Positions 17,812-25,688 of a DNA stretch of 64,000 bases are shown in pieces. The first letter of the stretch is position 1, and each line of letters begins with the position of its first letter. The stretch comes from Bradyrhizobium septentrionale. Lineage in GTDB: Bacteria; Pseudomonadota; Alphaproteobacteria; Rhizobiales; Xanthobacteraceae. The stretch covers positions 5,412,501 to 5,476,500 of the forward strand of contig NZ_CP088285.1 of assembly GCF_011516645.4 (NCBI RefSeq), written 5' to 3'. The position numbers and the translations under genes are program-made. The notes beneath the pieces were generated by a model. That model did not search any database. It was not told the DNA's origin and worked only from the letters and a program-made list of their open reading frames with translations.

Positions 17812-19062
17812 ATGAGCGGGGAGAGGAAACGGAACGCGCAACAAGCGCATCACCGCGCCTCTCCTCGACTCTACTCAAACGAAATAAGACCGACATGGCT
17901 GATGCAGAAGCCATTTGTGAGGCTGTCACCCGTCCGACGATGCGGTTCGTACCGATGAAGACTGCCGAACAACAAGCCGCCGGTATGATTCTGCGGGCGC
18001 GAGAGCTGCTGATCAGACAGCGGAGCCAGACTGCCAATGCTCTGCGCGCTCACATGGCCGAGTTGGGTATTATTGCGGGGACGGGCATGGCAAGCATCGC
18101 GAAACTTCTGGGATTGCTCCGGGAGGGGGAAGACGACAGGATCCCCGCCACCGCCCGCTTTGCCCTGATCCATTTCGCTGAACAGATTGAGCTACTTACA
18201 AACCGCATAGAGAAGCTCGATAGAGAGATTTTGGTTGCCGTCAGAAAGGATCCCGATGCGAGGCGTCTGATGAGCATTCCCGGTGTTGGTCCTCTCATCG
18301 CCGCTACCGTTCGGACATCGGTCTTGGATGCTCGTGGCTTTGCCACTGCACGAGATTTTGCGGCTTGGATGGGTCTGACGCCGAGGGCACAATCGAGCGG
18401 TGGGAAAGAAAGGCTCGGCGCGATATCGAAGCGGGGAAATCGGCAACTACGGACGCTCTTAATCGTCGGTGCAACTTCTATCATCAAGCTTGCCAAACGA
18501 GGCTTGAAAGTCCCGCTCTGGGTTCGGACCATGCTGCAACGCCGGCCGGTCAAGGTCGTATCAGTGGCGTTAGCCAACAAGATTGCGCGCACCATCTGGG
18601 CGTTGCTAGTCAAGGGCGGCATCTATCAGGCACCGGCCGCAATGCTGAAATCTTAATCTTAAGAGCTCATCGGCGGAAAAGGAAAGCCGCCGAGGAGGCA
18701 GGGTGCAATCTGGATGAACACTGAATGACGACATTCCCGGTAGCAATCAGACCGCCTGACTCACTGCGCTTCGAGCGCGCAAAATTGATTGGGCGATTGC
18801 TTCCGCGGACATCATCGTGGCCAGCGGCCAGGTGCCGCGTTACAGGCCGAACATATGACCGCACCGCCATTCCTTGTTCAATCAGAGAAAGACCTTGCAG
18901 CCCGGGCCGTTCCACATATGAGTCAGAGCCAATTTTGGACGCCGATCCCCCGGCTTAGGGGGGCAATATTGCAGACGATGACGTAATTGCGGTCGGCGCC
19001 CGCGGCTCAAAAAGGTCCGCTATCTTCAAGCCTTCCCGCAATCTCACGAATCGGAGGGGGCC

Positions 19063-20091
19063 ATGAAGCAATATGTTGGACTGGATGTCTCGCAAAAAGA
19101 AACTTCAGTATGTGTGGTCGACGAAGTGGGTCAGATCTTGTTCGAAGGAAAGGCAAAGTCCGACCCAGGGGCACTCGCGGCATTGCTTCGCAAGCGGGCG
19201 CCACAAGCGGAGCGCATCGGATTTGAGACTGGGGCGATGGCGAGCTGGCTATGGCACGAACTTCGTAGGATCGATTTCCCGGTGGTTTGCATCGACGCGC
19301 GGCATGCCCACGCGGCTTTGTCCGTACGCATGAACAAAAGCGATCAGAATGATGCTCGAGGTCTGGCCGAACTGGTTCGGGTTGGCTGGTATCGAGAAGT
19401 CAAAGTCAAGAGCGAGGAAAGTCAGAAGATCCGCGCGATACTCGTCGCGAGATCCCGGCTCGTCGCCATCCGTCGTGATATCGAGAACCAGGTCCGCAGT
19501 CTGATCAAAGAATACGGCTTGCTGTTCCCACGCGCGATCGGACTGCAGTTCCGCAATCAGGTCCGTGAGCTATTGCGCGAAGATCATCAGCTCCTCGGTG
19601 TGATCGCGCCGCTTCTGTCGATCCATGAGCAGATCTGTAAGCAACAAAGCAAGTTCGACAACGAGGTCCGCGAGTTGGCGAAGTCGGATGAGACGACGCT
19701 TCGTCTGATGACGGTTCCTGGTGTCGGCGTGGTGACGGCTTTGACGTTCCGCCATACGATCGATGACCCGTCCCGCTTCCGATCGGCATCGACTGTTGGC
19801 GCCTATCTGGGTCTTACACCTCGGCGCAACCAGTCTGGCGAAACGGACATCAATGGCAAGATATCTCGATGGGGCGACCGGCTCCTCCGAACCTACTTGT
19901 TCGAGGCCGCTACCGTACTTCTTTATCGGACAAAGAAGTGGTCTTCCCTCAAGGCCTGGGGCATGAAGCTCGCCAAGCGGATCGGCATGAGGAAGGCAAA
20001 GGTCGCCATCGCCCGAAAGATCGCAGTCATCCTTCACTGCATCTGGGTCGATGGCACATCCTTCGACTGGGGGCAGCCGCAGCCGGTCTGA
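19063..20091 (+). CDS. IS110-family transposase
   Basis: The ATG at 19063 follows GGAGGGGG. The intact 342-residue protein has the DEDD domain ([48 protein letters not shown]) and a Transposase_20 domain ([55 protein letters not shown]). Element borders could not be fixed; the non-coding stretches on either side (18939-19062 and the region after 20091) are presumably its ends. It is the third IS110-like element in the pile and distinct in sequence from the other two. Confidence 0.85.
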   Translation: MKQYVGLDVSQKETSVCVVDEVGQILFEGKAKSDPGALAALLRKRAPQAERIGFETGAMASWLWHELRRIDFPVVCIDARHAHAALSVRMNKSDQNDARGLAELVRVGWYREVKVKSEESQKIRAILVARSRLVAIRRDIENQVRSLIKEYGLLFPRAIGLQFRNQVRELLREDHQLLGVIAPLLSIHEQICKQQSKFDNEVRELAKSDETTLRLMTVPGVGVVTALTFRHTIDDPSRFRSASTVGAYLGLTPRRNQSGETDINGKISRWGDRLLRTYLFEAATVLLYRTKKWSSLKAWGMKLAKRIGMRKAKVAIARKIAVILHCIWVDGTSFDWGQPQPV

Positions 20092-20681
20092 TATTTGCTC
20101 AAAAGTTCCTGGTCCGGTCTGCCGGACTGGCGATGTCCCGCTGGGACGGTGTTGAGGCGACCTCGTTCATTCGGCTGGTGGCGGCTCGATCGTACTCCGC
20201 TGCAAACGTTGAGGCGTCCGACCCGGACATCATCATGAGGCGCTACGCGACCTCGGAAAGGACCATGACCCCAGCGAAGACATCAACCAGTCAGGGCGAT
20301 CCAATGCCTGGCCGGCAAAGTACGTATCAGCCGCGCTCGCGCCGTCTCCGCAACCCTGACCTCCGACGGCGCGAGCACTACCACCGTGCGATGGGCGAAT
20401 TCAGAAATGTAAAGCTTGACAACAATCCGCAATTAAAGGGCCGAATGACAATCGGGACAGGCGTGACGTGGACGATCTCCAGGCTCAGCTCTGGGAACGA
20501 GCACGAAGCATCATCATGGTTGCCGCAGAGATCGTACTGTCTGTTGGGCTGATAACTCTGCTGCTTGCCCGGGCGGCCCATGGCTCGAAGTTGCTTGCCC
20601 ATCTTCTGCCTCACCGCGTGAGCTTGGCACGTCTTTATCTCCGTGGACAAACAACCTTGAACGATCGCTTTCTTGGGACGT
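20092..20681. other. IS110 downstream arm and unassigned spacer before fixJ
   Basis: There is no recognised gene. The first 350 or so bases are probably the right arm of the IS110 element. A plus-strand frame from a GTG at 20468 encodes a short protein with one hydrophobic stretch (IIMVAAEIVLSVGLITLLLA), which could be a small membrane protein or chance. It converges on fixJ. Confidence 0.3.
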
Positions 20682-21290
20682 CTAGAGCCCAGCGGCGATC
20701 GCTATCCGCATCAGTTCCGACATGCTGCGCACATTGGTCTTGGCCATCAGGTTAGCCCGGTAAACCTCGACTGTTCGCGGGCTGATGCCAAGGTCGTGGG
20801 CGATCACCTTGTTGATCTTGCCCGCCACGAGCCCCCGCAGGACGTCGCGCTCGCGCGGCGAGAGGTCCACCAGGCGAGCTTCGGCGTCGCGCTTGACCGT
20901 TCCGTCGGCCGGAGCTGCCGACTGTGCTCGCAGGGCTTCGCCGATCGCACGCAACAGAGCTTCGTCCACAAACGGCTTCTCGATGAAGTCAACTGCGCCG
21001 GCCTTCATCGCCTCGACGGCGAGTGCGACGTCACCATGGCCGGTCATCAGAATGACGGGGCATGCCGCTGCGTCAGCCTTGAGTTTGCGGACGAGCTCGA
21101 GGCCGCTCATGCCGGGCATGCGTATGTCGGATACGATGCAGTCGACCGTGCTATTGGCGAAATGATCGAGAAATTCGGTTGCCGTCTCATAGGTTGTGAC
21201 GGCAAAGCCGTTGACATCGAGCAGGAAGGCCAGTGAGTCCCGCATCGCCGGATCGTCGTCGATGACAAGAATTGTACGCCGCGTCGTCAT
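20682..21290 (-). CDS. fixJ: Response regulator FixJ
   Basis: The N-terminal receiver domain has the acidic pocket ([10 protein letters not shown]) and the phospho-acceptor aspartate at residue 55 ([16 protein letters not shown]), the conserved threonine region ([10 protein letters not shown]) and the lysine (FIEKPF). A LuxR-type helix-turn-helix ([34 protein letters not shown]) follows. Phosphorylation by FixL releases the DNA-binding domain, which activates fixK in this lineage. The gene overlaps fixL by four bases (ATGA) and is cotranscribed with it. At 202 residues the length is normal. Its usual partner promoter, that of fixK, now lies about 12 kb away behind transposons. Confidence 0.92.
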   Translation of the reverse strand: MTTRRTILVIDDDPAMRDSLAFLLDVNGFAVTTYETATEFLDHFANSTVDCIVSDIRMPGMSGLELVRKLKADAAACPVILMTGHGDVALAVEAMKAGAVDFIEKPFVDEALLRAIGEALRAQSAAPADGTVKRDAEARLVDLSPRERDVLRGLVAGKINKVIAHDLGISPRTVEVYRANLMAKTNVRSMSELMRIAIAAGL

Positions 21291-22717
21291 GCTTCTTCTC
21301 CGTCCTCCGCGAACGGGAGGATGAACTGAAAAACCGTGCCGCCTCCAGAGTTTGGCATCACATCCATGCGCCCACCATGGGATTCGATGATGGTCCGGCA
21401 GATCGAGAGGCCGACGCCCATGCCATGCTCCTTTGTCGTGATAAAGGGCTGAAACAGGCGGTCGGCGATGTCAGGGCTGATGCCTGGACCGGTATCGGCG
21501 ATGGTGAACGTCGCAACACCGTTAGTCTTGGTGACGCCGACGGTCAATTCGCGGCGCTGGCTGGAGGCCATCGCCTCGATCGCATTACGAACCAGGTTGA
21601 GCACGACCTGTTGAATCTGGATCTTGTCGACGATGATCGAGGGCATGTCCCGGTCGCTGCGGATCGCCACCCGGACGCCCTGCTCCTTGGCGCCGAGCAG
21701 CGCGAGCGCGACGGCCTCTTCGAGCAGGGTGGCGGGGCTCTCCAGGGAGTGTTGCGTTTCGCCCTTGGCAACAAATTCACGCAGGCGCTTGATGATGTCG
21801 CCGGCCCGCAACGCTTGTTGCGCGGCCCGCTCGAGTGCGTCGCGAATTCGCGTAGTGTCCGGTGCCTCCGACGCCAGCAGCGCTCTTGCGCCGCGCATGT
21901 AGTTTGTGATGGCTGATAGTGGCTGATTGATTTCATGAGCGATCGAGGACGCCATTTCGCCCATTGCGGTCAACCGAGACACGTGTACCAGCTCGGACTG
22001 CAGCTCCTGAAGCCGTCGCTCCTGAGCGCGACGCTCGGTGAGATCCCGGATAAAGCCCGTAAAGAAGCGCTCGCCGCGGACCTTGGCCTCGCCGACGGCA
22101 AGCTCCATCGGAAAGGTTGAACCGTCACTCCGCTCTCCGACCACGATCCGGCCGATCCCGATGATACGCCGTTCGCCGGTCGTAAGGTAACGGTCGAGGT
22201 ACCAATCGTGCTCGCCGCGATACGGCTGGGGCATCAGGCTCGAAACGTTCTTTCCGACGACCTCGTCGGTTTTTCGGGCAAACAGGCGCTCGGCGGCCGC
22301 GCTGAAGGAGCGAATGATGCCATGATCATCGATCACGATCATGGCGTCAGGGACCGTGTCCAGGATGGATTGCAGATGGGCTTGGCGATTTCGCGCCTGA
22401 TCGCTTTCCCTAAGTAGCCGGTCGCCCATGAAGCCAAGGATGGGGCCGAGGACCGCAAAACATGCAAGATCGATCAGATTCGCAGGTTCGGTGACCAGAC
22501 TTTTGCCGAGGAATTTAGCGCTGACGGCGAGGCAGAGTAGGGTAGTGAGAATCGCCGGACCACGGCCGCCGGCGAAGGCGGCGAACAGCACCGCCGGAAC
22601 GTATATGATCGTGAAGGTCCGGTCTTCGAAATAGTTATCGAGTCCCGCGCGCACCGCGAAAACGAGCGCGGTCGCTGCCGCGGCAGTGCCATAGCGGTAC
22701 CAGATGCGGTCGGACAT
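21287..22717 (-). CDS. fixL: Oxygen-sensing histidine kinase FixL
   Basis: FixL binds O2 on heme in a PAS domain and is active as a kinase only when oxygen is low. Here an N-terminal membrane region (roughly residues 10-100) is followed by a heme-PAS domain. The expected proximal histidine is His170 ([10 protein letters not shown]), and the distal arginine that contacts O2 is Arg190 (IIGIGR), 20 residues later as in B. diazoefficiens FixL (200/220). The phosphorylated histidine is His261 ([10 protein letters not shown]). The N, G1 and G2 boxes ([43 protein letters not shown]) are complete. It is the first gene of the fixLJ operon. Confidence 0.93.
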   Translation of the reverse strand: MSDRIWYRYGTAAAATALVFAVRAGLDNYFEDRTFTIIYVPAVLFAAFAGGRGPAILTTLLCLAVSAKFLGKSLVTEPANLIDLACFAVLGPILGFMGDRLLRESDQARNRQAHLQSILDTVPDAMIVIDDHGIIRSFSAAAERLFARKTDEVVGKNVSSLMPQPYRGEHDWYLDRYLTTGERRIIGIGRIVVGERSDGSTFPMELAVGEAKVRGERFFTGFIRDLTERRAQERRLQELQSELVHVSRLTAMGEMASSIAHEINQPLSAITNYMRGARALLASEAPDTTRIRDALERAAQQALRAGDIIKRLREFVAKGETQHSLESPATLLEEAVALALLGAKEQGVRVAIRSDRDMPSIIVDKIQIQQVVLNLVRNAIEAMASSQRRELTVGVTKTNGVATFTIADTGPGISPDIADRLFQPFITTKEHGMGVGLSICRTIIESHGGRMDVMPNSGGGTVFQFILPFAEDGEEA

Positions 22718-22751
22718 ATTCCCCCAGGCAATGCCCTCAGACCGTGAGATA

Positions 22752-22980
22752 TTACACCGTTCGGACGCCTGAAGCCACTGGCTGCTCTATCCAGGGCAGG
22801 GCTCGCGACCTGGCAGGTTTCTGAGTTGCCTCGTCGGCACCGCCCGTCTGCCGAGCAAATAAGTTCAGCTCGATGGTGCCCAACGAACGCGCGGTCTCGA
22901 TCGCGTACGTCGCGTCTTCTGCGCTTCGCGCAGCTCTGGATGGCGTCGGCAATGGAACGGGAATCGCTAAGATCTGTCAT
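22752..22980 (-). pseudogene. Small conserved ORF upstream of fixL, frameshifted
   Basis: A start at 22980 preceded by AAGGA gives MTDLSDSRSIADAIQS. One base appears missing near 22930, after which the plausible continuation (ARSAEDATYAIETARSLGTI, ELNLFARQ, ending GVRTV) is in the next frame to a stop at 22752, giving about 76 residues when repaired. I do not recognise a family. A FixK-type box is correctly spaced upstream, which is the main support for it being a gene. Confidence 0.4.
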
Positions 22981-23035
22981 GTTCAACATCCTTCGTTGAG
23001 GGAAGTTGCTATTTCCCCATGTCGGCGCGGGCGTG

Positions 23036-23049
23036 TTGATATGTGTCGA
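23036..23049. promoter_or_regulatory. FixK/FNR-type box
   Basis: TTGATATGTGTCGA keeps 8 of 10 consensus positions. The predicted minus-strand start site near 23001 is 21 nt from the small ORF's ATG at 22980. Confidence 0.4.
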
Positions 23050-23086
23050 CCGGACCGCTACTGGCCTCCTCCGGAGCACGATCTGC

Positions 23087-23281
23087 TCAAGCCGGCCTGG
23101 GACCGATGACTTTCCCTGTCCTCAGGTTGAAGAAATGGATGCCGTCGCACGCGGCGCAGGAGATTGAGTGCAGATCGTCAGCCGCTGGCTCGGACGTGTC
23201 GTCGGGAAGCAGGCCTTGAACCCGATCGCCGGTAGTTGGACACGAAAAGATAATGGGGCGCCAAGCCCTTCTGTCTGCCAT
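23087..23281 (-). CDS. Small conserved protein with a Cys-x-x-Cys motif
   Basis: The 64-residue product reads IIFSCPTTGDRVQG near the start and ISCAACDGIHFFNLRTGKVI near the end. The pattern of a TCP-x-TG block and a C-x-x-C-x-x-x-H-F block recurs in small Bradyrhizobium proteins of unknown function and suggests a metal-binding ribbon. The ATG at 23281 is chosen over the GTG at 23287. A 9/10 FixK box sits with correct spacing upstream (23333-23346), implying induction under low oxygen. Confidence 0.6.
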   Translation of the reverse strand: MADRRAWRPIIFSCPTTGDRVQGLLPDDTSEPAADDLHSISCAACDGIHFFNLRTGKVIGPRPA

Positions 23282-23332
23282 TTGCACGATCCTGACGGAC
23301 GGACAATCTGAAGCGGCGGCACTCGCTCCGCA

Positions 23333-23346
23333 TTGATGAAGGTCAA
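23333..23346. promoter_or_regulatory. FixK/FNR-type box
   Basis: TTGATGAAGGTCAA matches 9 of 10 positions. Placed at -41.5 it predicts a minus-strand start near 23298, 17 nt before the small C-x-x-C protein's ATG. Confidence 0.6.
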
Positions 23347-23382
23347 ATTTCGGACAGGCGGGTTAGGACAGGTGAGAGCGCT

Positions 23383-23535
23383 CTAGAACGGCCGCCGGGA
23401 CGAAGCGTTTGGAGCGTCTTTGACCTGGCCAGCTGCTCTTGCGGGGGGGGGGCGCCTTGCCTGGAAGGTCATCCGGGCAAAAGTCACGATAATGATCGCG
23501 AGTACTCCGATTGAAGCAAGCAGGTTCTGCAGCAT
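23383..23535 (-). CDS. 50-residue single-pass membrane protein containing a G10/C10 tract
   Basis: The ATG at 23535 follows GGAGAAG. The predicted product begins MLQNLLASIGVLAIIIVTFA, a clear hydrophobic helix, continues RMTFQARRPPPARAAG and ends at 23383. The three prolines are encoded by a run of ten cytosines (guanines on the plus strand, about 23443-23452). Such a run is prone to slippage, and a change of one base would alter the last 20 residues only. It is divergent from the CBS-BON gene, each with its own FixK box. A small membrane protein expressed with the cbb3 oxidase could be an oxidase accessory, but this is speculation. Confidence 0.55.
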   Translation of the reverse strand: MLQNLLASIGVLAIIIVTFARMTFQARRPPPARAAGQVKDAPNASSRRPF

Positions 23536-23587
23536 GATCTTCTTCTCCTGACAACGTGACATGTATGTCCGATCAAGTCGCTACGCC

Positions 23588-23601
23588 TTGATCCCCGTCA
23601 A
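23588..23601. promoter_or_regulatory. FixK/FNR-type box (minus-side gene)
   Basis: TTGATCCCCGTCAA matches 9 of 10 positions. It predicts a start near 23553 for the 50-residue membrane protein, 18 nt before its ATG. Confidence 0.65.
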
Positions 23602-23610
23602 ACGAGGCCG

Positions 23611-23624
23611 TTGAGGGAGATCAA
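23611..23624. promoter_or_regulatory. FixK/FNR-type box (plus-side gene)
   Basis: TTGAGGGAGATCAA matches 9 of 10 positions. It predicts a start near 23659, which excludes the GTG at 23651 and favours the ATG at 23678 for the CBS-BON gene. Confidence 0.65.
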
Positions 23625-23677
23625 CACAGACAAGCCGATTTGATGCGAACGTGTCTGGCGAGAAAGGGAAACTGGCA

Positions 23678-24427
23678 ATGCGCGCACATCAGATCATGGC
23701 AAGACATGTCATCACCGTCGGAACCGAGACGTCCATTATGGACGCCGCCAAACTGATGATGGATCACCATGTCAGCGGCCTCCCGGTGGTCGATGCGGCC
23801 GGACGATTGGTTGGCATCCTGTCGGAAGGTGACTTTCTGCGGCGGAGCGAGATCGGGACGCAACGCCGGCGCGCCCGCTGGCTTCAGTTCCTTCTCGGCT
23901 CCGGCCATGCGGCCACGGACTTTGCCCATGAACGCGGGCGTAAGGTCGGAGAGATCATGTCCTATGATCCGGTCACCGTCACGGAAGAAACGCCTCTGCC
24001 GGATTTAGTCGAGCTCATGGAGAAGAAGGGAGTCAAGCGGCTGCCGGTGATGCGCGACGGGCGTCTCGTCGGTATCGTCACACGCGCCGATCTGCTACGG
24101 GCAGTTGCGTCTATCGCTCACCAGATTCCGGACCCCACGGCGGATGACAAGCATATCCACGACCGCATCGTGCGGGCGCTCGTCGCCGCAAACTGGTGTC
24201 CGCTTGGTCTGCAGGTTTCGGTGCGCAATGGCGTGGTGCACCTCCGAGGGATCATCATGGACGAGCAGGCGAGGCAAGCGGCTATCGTTGCCGTGGAAAA
24301 TACCTCCGGCGTCAGGGAATTGCACGATCATCTGTGCTATGTCGACACCTATTCCGGCTTCTACATCCAATCCGCGGAAGACGAACGAGCGGCTGCCGCC
24401 AAAATTGCGCAGGAGACGGCAGGGTGA
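23678..24427 (+). CDS. CBS-pair and BON domain protein
   Basis: Two CBS motifs occupy about residues 1-145 (QIMARHVITVGTETSIMDAA, GILSEGDFLRRSE; then IMSYDPVTVTEETPLPDLVE, GIVTRADLLRAVA). A BON domain covers roughly 155-225 (DRIVRALVAANWCP, VVHLRGIIMDEQARQAAIVA). CBS pairs sense adenylates and BON domains often mediate membrane or protein contacts; the output of this combination is unknown. Start chosen as explained under the box at 23611. The downstream 70-residue membrane protein overlaps its stop, suggesting translational coupling. It is the intact counterpart of the broken CBS gene at 5130. Confidence 0.75.
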   Translation: MRAHQIMARHVITVGTETSIMDAAKLMMDHHVSGLPVVDAAGRLVGILSEGDFLRRSEIGTQRRRARWLQFLLGSGHAATDFAHERGRKVGEIMSYDPVTVTEETPLPDLVELMEKKGVKRLPVMRDGRLVGIVTRADLLRAVASIAHQIPDPTADDKHIHDRIVRALVAANWCPLGLQVSVRNGVVHLRGIIMDEQARQAAIVAVENTSGVRELHDHLCYVDTYSGFYIQSAEDERAAAAKIAQETAG

Positions 24428-24633
24428 TCGCTCGCCTCGCAATCCTGCTGATCCCGTTGATCGTGACCGCTGTGGTCAGCGCAGATGTCCTGGGATTCGC
24501 GGCAACGCTGCTTACGATCTGCGCGATCGTTGGCTTCGCGATCGCCGCCTCCGGATGGACCGTCAGCAGCAAGACGACGTCAATACCGGCAGTCCGGCCG
24601 TCATCCTCAGACTGGAAATCTCACCACGAATAG
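24424..24633 (+). CDS. Small two-helix membrane protein
   Basis: A GTG at 24424 overlaps the stop of the CBS-BON gene (GTGA). The product of 69 residues is VIARLAILLIPLIVTAVVSA followed by a second hydrophobic helix (FAATLLTICAIVGFAIAASG) and a polar tail ending KSHHE. I do not recognise a family. The overlap and hydrophobicity support reality; it may anchor or partner the CBS-BON protein. Confidence 0.5.
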   Translation: MIARLAILLIPLIVTAVVSADVLGFAATLLTICAIVGFAIAASGWTVSSKTTSIPAVRPSSSDWKSHHE

Positions 24634-24773
24634 TACCTCGTCCGATCGCAGTTGCGGATCATGCGAGCCGCACGTCGCGAAAAGCGTGCCGCTCGTGGTC
24701 CTCGTGGTCGCTCAAAGCTCTGCTCGGTTTCTATATCCTCCGCAATACGACGGCTGCACCTCAGAGCATTCAA

Positions 24774-24787
24774 TTGCGACAGATCAA
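24774..24787. promoter_or_regulatory. FixK/FNR-type box
   Basis: TTGCGACAGATCAA matches 8 of 10 positions. The predicted start near 24822 lies 27 nt before the GTG of the next gene. Confidence 0.45.
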
Positions 24788-24848
24788 TACGGGCCTCTTG
24801 CATCAATGGCAACGTGGACATCAAGGAATCAACCCACGTGAGGGTGCT

Positions 24849-25076
24849 GTGCCATCATTTGACGTTCGTTTCATCAAGACCGTTTGCGACGACACCGGCC
24901 ATGAACATCGCGCCTGTCAGGCCGCATTCAAGGTCGATGCCGCTTCGCTGTCCGTGGCCGCACAGCTCGCGGAAGCCGACTTCTGCAGACAGAAGGGCAT
25001 TCGCGATTGGACGATCTTTGCCGATTCGATGGAGCTTCGAATGCCGTCGTCTTTGCCGTCCGCATGGGGTAGCTAG
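24849..25076 (+). CDS. Conserved hypothetical protein (about 75 residues)
   Basis: Reading from a GTG at 24849 with AGGG six bases upstream gives VPSFDVRFIKTVCDDTGHEH, then ACQAAFKVDAASLSVAAQLA, EADFCRQKGIRDWTIFADSM and ELR. I recall similar small proteins in Bradyrhizobium, always uncharacterised. The fold looks compact with two conserved cysteines. The box upstream places it in the same low-oxygen set as its neighbours. No membrane segment or signal peptide is visible. Confidence 0.55.
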   Translation: MPSFDVRFIKTVCDDTGHEHRACQAAFKVDAASLSVAAQLAEADFCRQKGIRDWTIFADSMELRMPSSLPSAWGS

Positions 25077-25121
25077 TGGCCTTGAGTGGCGATCACATTT
25101 GATCGCCGCGACATTGCGCAT

Positions 25122-25135
25122 TTGACGAAGATCAA
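25122..25135. promoter_or_regulatory. FixK/FNR-type box
   Basis: TTGACGAAGATCAA matches 9 of 10 positions and is 56 bp upstream of the DUF6455 gene start. Confidence 0.6.
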
Positions 25136-25190
25136 ATCGGCAATCGCGACCGTCCGCTAGAGGTTACGGAAAGCAAAAGGGGTGTGGGCG

Positions 25191-25688
25191 ATGACCGATC
25201 GATCAGCTGGCAATAACTCGCCGCAATTCGAGAACCTTCTCGCCCGCCTCCGAGCATTTCTTGCTCGCCGGCACGAATTCGATCTGATGACTCCTCGGGA
25301 GGTCGATGAGATCGCCCACGAGCTCAATCTTTCCACATCGGACCTTCGAACGCTGGCTCGCGGCCGGGGTTCGCCTGAATTGCTGAGTAAGCGTCTCAAA
25401 CATGCAGGTTTGTCGGCAGAGGCGCTCGCTACGTCTCACAGTGATGTGCTGCGTGATCTGCGGCGGGTGTGTGGCCTGTGCCAAGAGAAGAAGCGCTGCA
25501 CTACCGACCTCGCGCGGGATAAGCGAGCCAGTCCGGCCAGGTACTGTCCGAACGAATTGACACTCACCGCGCTGAGCCGCGGTGCCAGGGGCGCGCGACC
25601 TGGCGCAGGAATTGATGCCGATCAAGCGGCTGTCAGCGAGATCGTGGTTTCCATGACGTCATCGCATCCAGGGAAAGCTTCCACATGA
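25191..25688 (+). CDS. DUF6455-type cysteine-containing protein
   Basis: The ATG at 25191 follows AAAAGGGG. The product has a helical N-terminus ([20 protein letters not shown]) and the family's cysteine pattern ([33 protein letters not shown]). Family members usually stop soon after that block; here the frame continues about 40 residues to a stop overlapping the fixN ATG. The extra coding sequence contains the perfect fixN FixK box at 25612, so the extension may be a stop-loss readthrough of what was intergenic DNA. Function unknown; several relatives lie in denitrification or microaerobic clusters. The cysteines could bind a metal or iron-sulfur centre. Confidence 0.65.
   Translation: MTDRSAGNNSPQFENLLARLRAFLARRHEFDLMTPREVDEIAHELNLSTSDLRTLARGRGSPELLSKRLKHAGLSAEALATSHSDVLRDLRRVCGLCQEKKRCTTDLARDKRASPARYCPNELTLTALSRGARGARPGAGIDADQAAVSEIVVSMTSSHPGKAST
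25612..25625. promoter_or_regulatory. Perfect FixK box of the fixNOQP operon
   Basis: TTGATGCCGATCAA fits all ten consensus positions. Centred 66 bp before the fixN ATG, it predicts a transcript start near 25660. It is the best box in the window and lies inside the 3' end of the DUF6455 frame. Confidence 0.85.

Larger units (their letters stand above)
15957..17874 (+). ncRNA. Group II intron (self-splicing retroelement)
   Basis: The intron starts GTGCG at 15957 and ends CTCTAC at 17874, matching group II boundary rules. Its removal repairs the host transposase frame. It encodes a reverse transcriptase/maturase and has a recognisable domain V. The 5' ribozyme domains occupy roughly 15957-16360. 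At 1,918 nt it is of usual size for a bacterial intron whose protein lacks an endonuclease domain. Confidence 0.8.
15707..18656 (+). pseudogene. IS110-family transposase split by a group II intron
   Basis: Exon 1 (15707-15956) encodes the DEDD N-terminus (VGLDLAKSIFQVHGI, LVGMEACASAHHWAREIAAL) up to PAYVKPY. Exon 2 (17875-18656) resumes with the expected KTDMADAEAICEAVTRP and the Transposase_20 domain (SIPGVGPLIAATVRTSVLDA, FAAWMGLTPRAQSSGGKERL). Joining 15956 to 17875 restores one uninterrupted frame of 343 codons, the normal size. The gene could therefore still work if the intron splices from the mRNA, so 'pseudogene' here means interrupted rather than dead. Confidence 0.8.
15612..18922 (+). 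mobile_element. IS1111-like (IS110-family) insertion sequence carrying a group II intron
   Basis: A 13-bp subterminal inverted repeat, TGTGGAACGGCCC, occurs at 15626-15638 and inverted at 18904-18916. Subterminal repeats of this kind are a hallmark of the IS1111 group. The element interrupts the right terminal repeat of the ISL3 element. Its transposase gene is in turn interrupted by a group II intron. A 12-bp direct repeat, GCATCAAAAGTG, lies at 15610-15621 and 15648-15659 at the left edge. Confidence 0.7.
10739..18929 (-). mobile_element. ISL3-family insertion sequence, split by two further insertions
   Basis: The left end begins GCTCTGTCGCAGTTTTGG at 10739 next to its transposase gene. 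The matching right end is itself interrupted: joining the sequence ending at about 15611 (CCCCAAACTGC) to that starting at about 18923 (TCAGAGC) restores a terminal repeat agreeing with the left end at 18 of 23 positions. The ten bases CCAATTTTGG occur at both outer borders (10730-10739 and 18929-18938), consistent with the 8-bp target duplication typical of ISL3. Inside lie an IS256 element (12331-15564) and an IS1111-like element (15612-18922). Confidence 0.7.

Noticed and set aside
23443..23452. Ten-G run as an assembly artefact only
   Set aside because: The frame of the 50-residue protein is open through the tract as written, with a good start and FixK box; error cannot be excluded but is not required.
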